DNA of 64,000 nt from positions 2,211,541 through 2,275,540 of the forward strand of contig NC_016943.1 in NCBI RefSeq assembly GCF_000284015.1. Direction: 5' to 3'. The DNA comes from Blastococcus saxobsidens DD2 (lineage in GTDB: Bacteria > Actinomycetota > Actinomycetes > Mycobacteriales > Geodermatophilaceae). The notes beneath the pieces are model-generated. The model was not told where the DNA came from and ran no database searches. It saw only the letters and a list, made by a program, of their open reading frames with translations. Below, one piece after another: positions 59,144 through 64,000 of the stretch (position 1 is the first letter of the stretch; each line of letters starts with the position of its first letter). Both the position numbers and the translations under genes were made by a program.

Positions 59144-60513
59144 CCGTGGCGTCGGCGCAGGACACCGTCCGGGGGCTGGGAGCGGACCTGGCCGCCCGGG
59201 GCCTCCTGGCGGACCTGCCGGCGGCCTTCGTCGCCGGCGTCACCCGGTTCGCCCGGCCGCCGCAGCCGGAGCTCGACTCGCTCGCGACGGCAGCCGACGG
59301 ACTGGCGGCCCGGCTGGCCGGCGGGAACGCCGGGGATGGCGACCTGCCGCTGCTCACCCGGGTGCTGTACTTCGCCGGGCACGCCGACGTGCTCGCCGGG
59401 GCGGGCCTGCCGGTGCCCGGGTACGACGTCCTCGGCGGCTTCCGGGAGAACCTCGCCCGCCCGCTGGGTCCGCGGCTGCCCGAGCGACCGACGGCGGACG
59501 GACGGCGCTGGCGGGTGCTCGGCCGCTCGGTCGGCTTCCCGATCGGCGTACCGGCCTGCGTGCTCAACGGCAGCGAGGCGTGGGTGCGGCACAACGTGGC
59601 CAACGGCTGGTCCGTGCTCACCTACAAGACCGTCCGCGGTCGCGAGCACCCGCCGAACGAGCAGCCGAACTGGACGTTCGCGCCCCGGGAGACCGCGAGC
59701 CTGCCGCCCGGTGCGGTGGCCGACGTGGTCTCCGACCCGTGGGACTGGGTGGCGCCGGGGACGCCGGAGGTGAGCACGGTGAACTCGTTCGGGGTCCCCT
59801 CGCCGGCGCCGGAGGAGTGGCTGGGTGACCTGGAGCGCTCGCTGGTCGCGGCCGGCGAGGACGGGCTGCTCCTGGTGAGCGTCATGGGCGAGGGGAACGG
59901 CACCGACCTGGTCGACGACTTCTGCCGCACCGCACGGATGGCGGAGGAGGCCGGTGCCCCGGTGATCGAGCTGAACCTGTCGTGCCCGAACACGCTCAGC
60001 GCCTCCGCGGGCGGGGTGAAACCCCCGCTGTGCCTGGACGCCGACGCGACCGTGGCCGTGGTGGAGGCCGTGCGGCGGGCGCTGGACGACCGCACCGGGG
60101 TGGTCGCCAAGCTGTCCTGGCTCGACGAGCAGCAGCTGGCCGCGCTCGTCCCGCGCCTGGCGCCGCTGGTCGACGGCATCGCCGGGATCAACACCCTGCA
60201 GAGCCGGGTCCGCCGCAGCGACGGCGCACCCACCTTTCCCGGCCGCGAGCTGGCCGGGCTGTCCGGCGTCGCCGTGCGCGACTCCGCGCTCGACTTCACC
60301 CGGCGGCTGGTCGCTCTCCGCGCGGCCGGCGGCGTGCACTTCGACGTCCTCGCGATGGGCGGCGTCACCGACCCGGCGTCGTTCGAGGCGCTGTTCGCCC
60401 TCGGCGCCGACGCCGTGCAATCGGCCTCCGGAGCGTTCGCCGATCCGTTCCTCGCCCGGCGCTGCATCGCCGCGCTGGGGGAAACCCTGCCGCGTGCCGT
60501 GGAGGTCCCGTGA
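59140..60513 (+). CDS. pyrD: Divergent dihydroorotate dehydrogenase-like protein, class 1 features, long N-terminus
   Basis: 457 residues, about 100-150 more than known forms. The FMN barrel begins near residue 120 ([17 protein letters not shown]). [10 protein letters not shown] segment resembles the class 1A NSMGLPN block. [10 protein letters not shown] holds C282, the position of the catalytic base that is Cys in class 1 and Ser in class 2. VAKLSWL has the FMN-binding Lys, INTLQSRV and [23 protein letters not shown] follow. Its operon place between carB and pyrF matches pyrD of Streptomyces. Residues 1-118 match nothing I recognise. No pyrK is seen. Activity is inferred from context. Confidence 0.75.
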
Positions 60514-60590
60514 CCGAGCTTGCGAGGTCACGCATGGGCACAGCACCGCCGGGCGCGGGTTCGACGAGCGTCAGCGAGGAGGACTCGTGA
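60510..60590 (+). other. Bridging micro-ORF between pyrD and pyrF
   Basis: A 26-codon frame starts with GTG overlapping the pyrD stop (GTGA) and ends with TGA overlapping the pyrF start (GTGA). Contains TGACC-n10-GGTCA at 60511-60530 and a GAGCGTCAGCGAGGA block that includes the pyrF ribosome binding site (GAGGAGGA) and resembles the core of the rarA repeats. Confidence 0.35.
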
Positions 60591-61477
60591 TCGTCCCCTT
60601 CGGGCAGCGCCTGGCGGCCGCGGTCGCCGAGCGGGGCCCGCTGTGCGTGGGCATCGACCCGCACCGGGAGCTCCTCCTCGACTGGGGCGTCGGTGACGAC
60701 GTCGACGGGCTGCGCCGCTTCACCGATGCGGTGGTCGACGCGCTCGCCGGATCGGTGGCCGTGCTGAAGCCGCAGCTGGCCTTCTACGAACGGTTCGGCT
60801 CGCGCGGGCTGGCGGTGCTCGAGGACGCGGTGGTGAGGGCCCACGAGGCGGGCGCCCTCGTGCTGCTGGACGCCAAGCGTGGCGACATCGGCTCGACCAT
60901 GGCCGCCTACGCCGACTACCTGCGCAGCGACCACCCGATGCAGGTGGACGCCATGACCGTCAGCCCCTATCTCGGGCCGGAGTCGCTGCGGCCCGCCGTC
61001 AGCACCGCGACGAGGTTCGGCGGGGGCCTGTTCGTCCTGGCCCGCACCTCGAACCCGGATGCGGGCGCCTTCCAGCACGCCGTGCTGTCCGACGGGGCCC
61101 GTCAGCGGTCGGTCGCGCAGGTCGTCGTCGACACGGTCCGCGGCTGGAACGCCGCGGACGGGTTCGTCGGCGATCCGCCGACGGCCCTGGCGCCGTCCGT
61201 GGACGCCCGCAGCGGGTGGGGCCCGTCCACGGGGTCGTTCGGCGTCGTCGTGGGTGCCACGCTGGACGCGCTCGACGTCGACCTCGACGGTCTCGGTGGG
61301 CCGGTCCTCGCCCCCGGTCTCGGCGCGCAGGGCGGCTCGGTGAGTGATCTGCGCCGACTGTTCGGCGCGGGCACGGCCGTCGTCGCGACCGTCTCCCGCG
61401 ACGTCCTCGGCGCCGGCCCCGACCCGGCCGCGCTGCGGACGGCCGCCGCGCGCTGGGCGGAGGCGCTGGCGACGTGA
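60587..61477 (+). CDS. pyrF: Orotidine 5'-phosphate decarboxylase, type 2 (PyrF)
   Basis: 296 residues. Type 2 (actinobacterial/myxobacterial) branch with CVGIDPHRELLLDWG near the N-terminus and the catalytic Lys-Asp tetrad in LLDAKRGDIGSTM. APGLGAQGG binds the phosphate. It makes UMP, the last step of the operon. GTG 60587 with GGAGGA upstream is chosen; the frame open to 60494 lies over the end of pyrD. The IHF-like and gmk genes that follow in other actinobacteria are not present. Confidence 0.93.
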   Translation: MIVPFGQRLAAAVAERGPLCVGIDPHRELLLDWGVGDDVDGLRRFTDAVVDALAGSVAVLKPQLAFYERFGSRGLAVLEDAVVRAHEAGALVLLDAKRGDIGSTMAAYADYLRSDHPMQVDAMTVSPYLGPESLRPAVSTATRFGGGLFVLARTSNPDAGAFQHAVLSDGARQRSVAQVVVDTVRGWNAADGFVGDPPTALAPSVDARSGWGPSTGSFGVVVGATLDALDVDLDGLGGPVLAPGLGAQGGSVSDLRRLFGAGTAVVATVSRDVLGAGPDPAALRTAAARWAEALAT

Positions 61478-61561
61478 GCCGCCGCCGGTCCGGTCGGCGT
61501 GCGACGCCCACGACCGACTGACCACCCGACCGGCGTGGGGCAAGACCCGTTTCCGGGCCCC

Positions 61562-61567
61562 TATGCT
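61562..61567 (+). promoter_or_regulatory. TATGCT -10 box, leaderless start of acyl-CoA dehydrogenase
   Basis: TATGCT lies 8 bases before GTG 61576; no ribosome binding site is visible. Confidence 0.45.
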
Positions 61568-61575
61568 GGGCCATC

Positions 61576-62742
61576 GTGACGACGACGGGGCCGACGAGCG
61601 TGGCGGACGCCGTGGCCCGTGCCGACGAGGTGGCGCAGACGGTCGCGGGTCCGCTCGCGGACCGCACCGACTCGGGCGTCTGGCCGGCCGAGGCGATCCG
61701 GGCCCTGCAGGCCGCCGGGCTCGGTGGCCTGGCCGCGCCCCGCTCGGTCGGCGGAGCGGGTCTCGGACTGCGCGGCGTCGCGGCGGTGTGCGAGGTGCTG
61801 GGCCGGGTGTGCGCCTCGACCGCGCTCTGCTTCGGGATGCACTGCGTGGCCACCGCGGTGCTCGCCGCGAAGCCGACCGAACGGCAGCGCACGGAGTTCC
61901 TCGGCGCGATCGTGGCAGGGGAGCACCTGACCACCCTGGCCGTGTCCGAGCCGGGCACCGGTGCCCAGTTCTGGCTGCCGCAGACCCGGATGACGCGCGA
62001 TGCGGCGGGGCTGCGGATCACCGGTGAGAAGTCGTTCATCACCAACGGCTCGCACGCCGACTCCTACGTCCTCAGCACCGTGGCGGCCGATCCCGAGGCG
62101 CCCATGGGGCAGTTCTCCTGCGTCGTGGTGCCGGCGGGGGCCGACGGCCTGACGTGGGGCGGCGAGTGGACCGGCATCGGGATGCGGGGCAACTCCTCCC
62201 GGGGCCTGCGCCTGGACGACGTCGTACTGGGGCCCGACCACCTGCTCGGTGCCGAGGGCGACCAGATCTGGTACGTCTTCGAGGTCGTGGCGCCCTACTT
62301 CCTGATGGCCATGGCGGGCACGTACGTGGGCGTGGCGCAGGCCTCGCTGGACGAGGCGACCGGCCACCTGTCCCGCCGGGCGCACGCGCACACCGGGCGA
62401 CGACTGGCCGGTGAGCCGATCCTGCAGCACCGGCTGGGGGTGCTGTGGGCGCAGGTGGAGCGCACCCGCCGCCTGGTGCACTGGGCCGCCGAGGAGGGCG
62501 ACTCCGGCGGCCCGACGGCGCTCCCAGCGCTCACGTCGGCCAAGGCCGAGGTGGCGCAGTGCGCCGTGGAGGTGACCAACGAGGCCATGACCCTGGTGGG
62601 CGGCATCGGCTACCGCGACCGGTCACCGCTGGAGCGGCACCTGCGCGACGCCCGGGCGGCCGACGTCATGAGCCCGACGACCGACATCCTGCGCACGTGG
62701 ACGGGCCGGGCCGTGCTGGGCCTGCCGCTGCTGGGCGAGTGA
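61576..62742 (+). CDS. Acyl-CoA dehydrogenase family protein
   Basis: 388 residues. Three-domain ACAD fold: helical N-terminus, beta domain with LAVSEPGTGAQFWLP (the family has TEPxxGSD) and ITGEKSFITNGSHAD, then the helical C-terminus with GGIGYRDRSPLERHLRDARA. The usual catalytic Glu near RDARAADVM cannot be assigned with confidence. FAD-dependent; substrate unknown. It is preceded by its own promoter and co-translated with the sensor gene that follows (GTGA). Confidence 0.85.
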   Translation: MTTTGPTSVADAVARADEVAQTVAGPLADRTDSGVWPAEAIRALQAAGLGGLAAPRSVGGAGLGLRGVAAVCEVLGRVCASTALCFGMHCVATAVLAAKPTERQRTEFLGAIVAGEHLTTLAVSEPGTGAQFWLPQTRMTRDAAGLRITGEKSFITNGSHADSYVLSTVAADPEAPMGQFSCVVVPAGADGLTWGGEWTGIGMRGNSSRGLRLDDVVLGPDHLLGAEGDQIWYVFEVVAPYFLMAMAGTYVGVAQASLDEATGHLSRRAHAHTGRRLAGEPILQHRLGVLWAQVERTRRLVHWAAEEGDSGGPTALPALTSAKAEVAQCAVEVTNEAMTLVGGIGYRDRSPLERHLRDARAADVMSPTTDILRTWTGRAVLGLPLLGE

Positions 62743-64000
62743 GCGGCCACGGCGAACCCGGCCGCTGCCTCCTCGTCGACCTCTCGGCGGCCGAGGCGGC
62801 GCTGCTGCGGAGGCTGCCGGGGCAGGACAGCGCCTCGGTGGTCGAGCTGGACGCCCGGCTGACCGGCGTTGCGGAGCCGGTGGACCTGGTGGTGATCGGC
62901 TCGCTGGCCACCGCGCCCCTGGCGCTGGTCCAGCGGGTGCACCGGCTGGTGCCCGACGCCGGCGTCGCCCTGCTCACCGACGACGTCGCCGGCATCCGCG
63001 GGCAGGCCTCCTACGCCCCCGGCGTGCCCCTCGACCTGCTGGTCGTCTCCGCCGCCGAGGACGACCTGGTGGAGCAGCTGGACCGGCTCCGGCGGTCCAC
63101 GGGCGACCGACGCCGGCACGCCGCCGTCCTGGCCGCGGTGGTGCGCCGTGCCGCTGCCGCCGACGGCCGTGCTCCCACCATCCCGGCGGCCGTCGGGTCG
63201 CTGCTCGAGCACGCGCCGATCGCGGTGCTCGTGGCCGCCCCCTCGGGTGAGCTGCTGGGGTGGAACCGTCGCGGCGAGCACCTCCTCGACCTGCGGGAGG
63301 CGCGCACCGGCCGTTCGGTGGACACCGTCATCCCCGGCGCGGTCGCTTTCATGGCTCCGCTGGTGTCCGGGGCCGGGGCTGCTGGGGGTGCGGATGCCGC
63401 GCCGGCTCCGCTCGAGGTGCGGATCGCCGGGAGGGTCGACGTCGAGCTGACCGCCGTGCGCAGCCAGACCGACGACGGGCGGCCGGTGGTGCTCCTCCTC
63501 GCCACCGACGTGACCGCGCACCGGCAGGCGGAGCGGGAGCGGGACCGGCTCGCGTCCCAGGTCCAGTTGCTCGCCCGCGTCTCCGAGACCCTCGTCGGGT
63601 CGCTGGACGTCGCCGAGTCGCTGTCCCGGCTGGCCGACGTGCTGGTCCCCGCGCTGGCGGACTGGACGAGCATCCAGTTCCGTCCGGAGCGGGACCAGCT
63701 CGCCGCCCTCGCCGTCCGGCACCGTGATGCCTCCCTCGCGGCCGTCGCCCGCCGCGTCGAGGCCCTCATCGCGCGTAGCGGGGTCGGCAGCGAGGCCAGC
63801 CGGCGCGCGGCCGCCGGGGAAGCGGTCCTGTTCCCAGCCGTCGCCCCGGCCACCCTCGACGACCAGGTGCCCGACGCCGACCTGCGGTCGCTCGTGACCC
63901 AGCTGGGGACGGGCAGCGTGCTCGCCGTCCCCGTCCCCGGCCGGGGTGGAGTGCTGGGCTCGCTGCTGCTCGCACGGGCCCCCGGCAGCCCGGGCTTCGT
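62739..64000 (+). CDS. PAS/GAF-domain sensory protein, 5' part
   Basis: The frame runs off the window with 420 codons seen. Residues 1-120 look like a response-regulator-like (receiver) fold without the phosphorylation signature: VDLVVIGSL, then GVALLTDD. A PAS domain follows (about 150-265, LLEHAPIAVLVAAPSGELLGWN), then a short coiled linker (TAHRQAERERDRLASQVQLLARVSE) and a GAF domain from about 275. In actinobacteria this order usually leads to a SpoIIE-type phosphatase or a GGDEF/ANTAR output; the output lies beyond the edge. Co-translated with the acyl-CoA dehydrogenase gene. Confidence 0.7.
   Translation, partial: MSGHGEPGRCLLVDLSAAEAALLRRLPGQDSASVVELDARLTGVAEPVDLVVIGSLATAPLALVQRVHRLVPDAGVALLTDDVAGIRGQASYAPGVPLDLLVVSAAEDDLVEQLDRLRRSTGDRRRHAAVLAAVVRRAAAADGRAPTIPAAVGSLLEHAPIAVLVAAPSGELLGWNRRGEHLLDLREARTGRSVDTVIPGAVAFMAPLVSGAGAAGGADAAPAPLEVRIAGRVDVELTAVRSQTDDGRPVVLLLATDVTAHRQAERERDRLASQVQLLARVSETLVGSLDVAESLSRLADVLVPALADWTSIQFRPERDQLAALAVRHRDASLAAVARRVEALIARSGVGSEASRRAAAGEAVLFPAVAPATLDDQVPDADLRSLVTQLGTGSVLAVPVPGRGGVLGSLLLARAPGSPGF

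Overview
The window comes from a very GC-rich actinobacterium. GTG starts are common, gene order matches mycobacteria and streptomycetes, and BldD, Rel, PimA and a Rel-SecDF-RuvABC block are present. Protein style and gene set fit the Geodermatophilaceae (Blastococcus, Modestobacter, Geodermatophilus), but this is an inference. Almost everything is chromosomal core. I see no prophage, insertion sequence, CRISPR array or rRNA. No stretch over 300 bases lacks a gene.

Layout. 1-2250: the start of an SsgA-like gene (minus strand), then a SigK/RskA-type sigma and anti-sigma pair with a small PGPGW membrane protein, then tRNA-Val(CAC) with a strong terminator. 2400-7000: accessory genes, namely a Tat-exported multicopper oxidase with a cupredoxin-like lipoprotein (minus strand), then HNH, MOSC and CapA-like genes. 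7040-24400: a long conserved plus-strand block of thrS, HIT, pgsA, patA-like, pimA (phosphatidylinositol mannoside synthesis), a LemA-like gene, pdxST, yebC, ruvCAB, yajC-secDF, apt and rel. 24570-33460: cyclophilin lipid-proximal PPIase, MBL hydrolase, hisS, aldo/keto reductases, aspS, a class V aminotransferase and an unknown polytopic membrane protein. 33490-48000: rarA bracketed by direct repeats, then DUF948, DUF6167, alaS, ruvX, mltG, aroE, a prepilin peptidase, aroC-aroK-aroB-aroQ, an M24 peptidase, efp and nusB. 48020-50710: accessory insertion of vapBC and an ABC-2 exporter on the minus strand. 50945-61480: bldD (minus) divergent from the pyrimidine operon pyrR-pyrB-pyrC-carA-carB-pyrD-pyrF. 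61576-64000: an acyl-CoA dehydrogenase and the start of a PAS/GAF regulator.

How the genes work together. Most plus-strand genes are joined by four-base ATGA or GTGA overlaps, so translational coupling is the rule. The shikimate genes form one block, de novo UMP synthesis is complete in one operon, and the PIM genes adjoin one another. The most striking non-coding signals are a PyrR-type hairpin holding the pyrR ribosome binding site, a BldD box over the bldD promoter, recurrent TAGNNT -10 boxes 6-8 bases upstream of starts (leaderless mRNAs, several using the upstream TAG stop codon), intergenic repeat elements, and four micro-ORFs that exactly bridge neighbouring genes. I found no convincing wholly new multi-gene system. 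The best leads are the repeat-carrying bridge ORFs and a long, class-1-like dihydroorotate dehydrogenase in the pyrD position.
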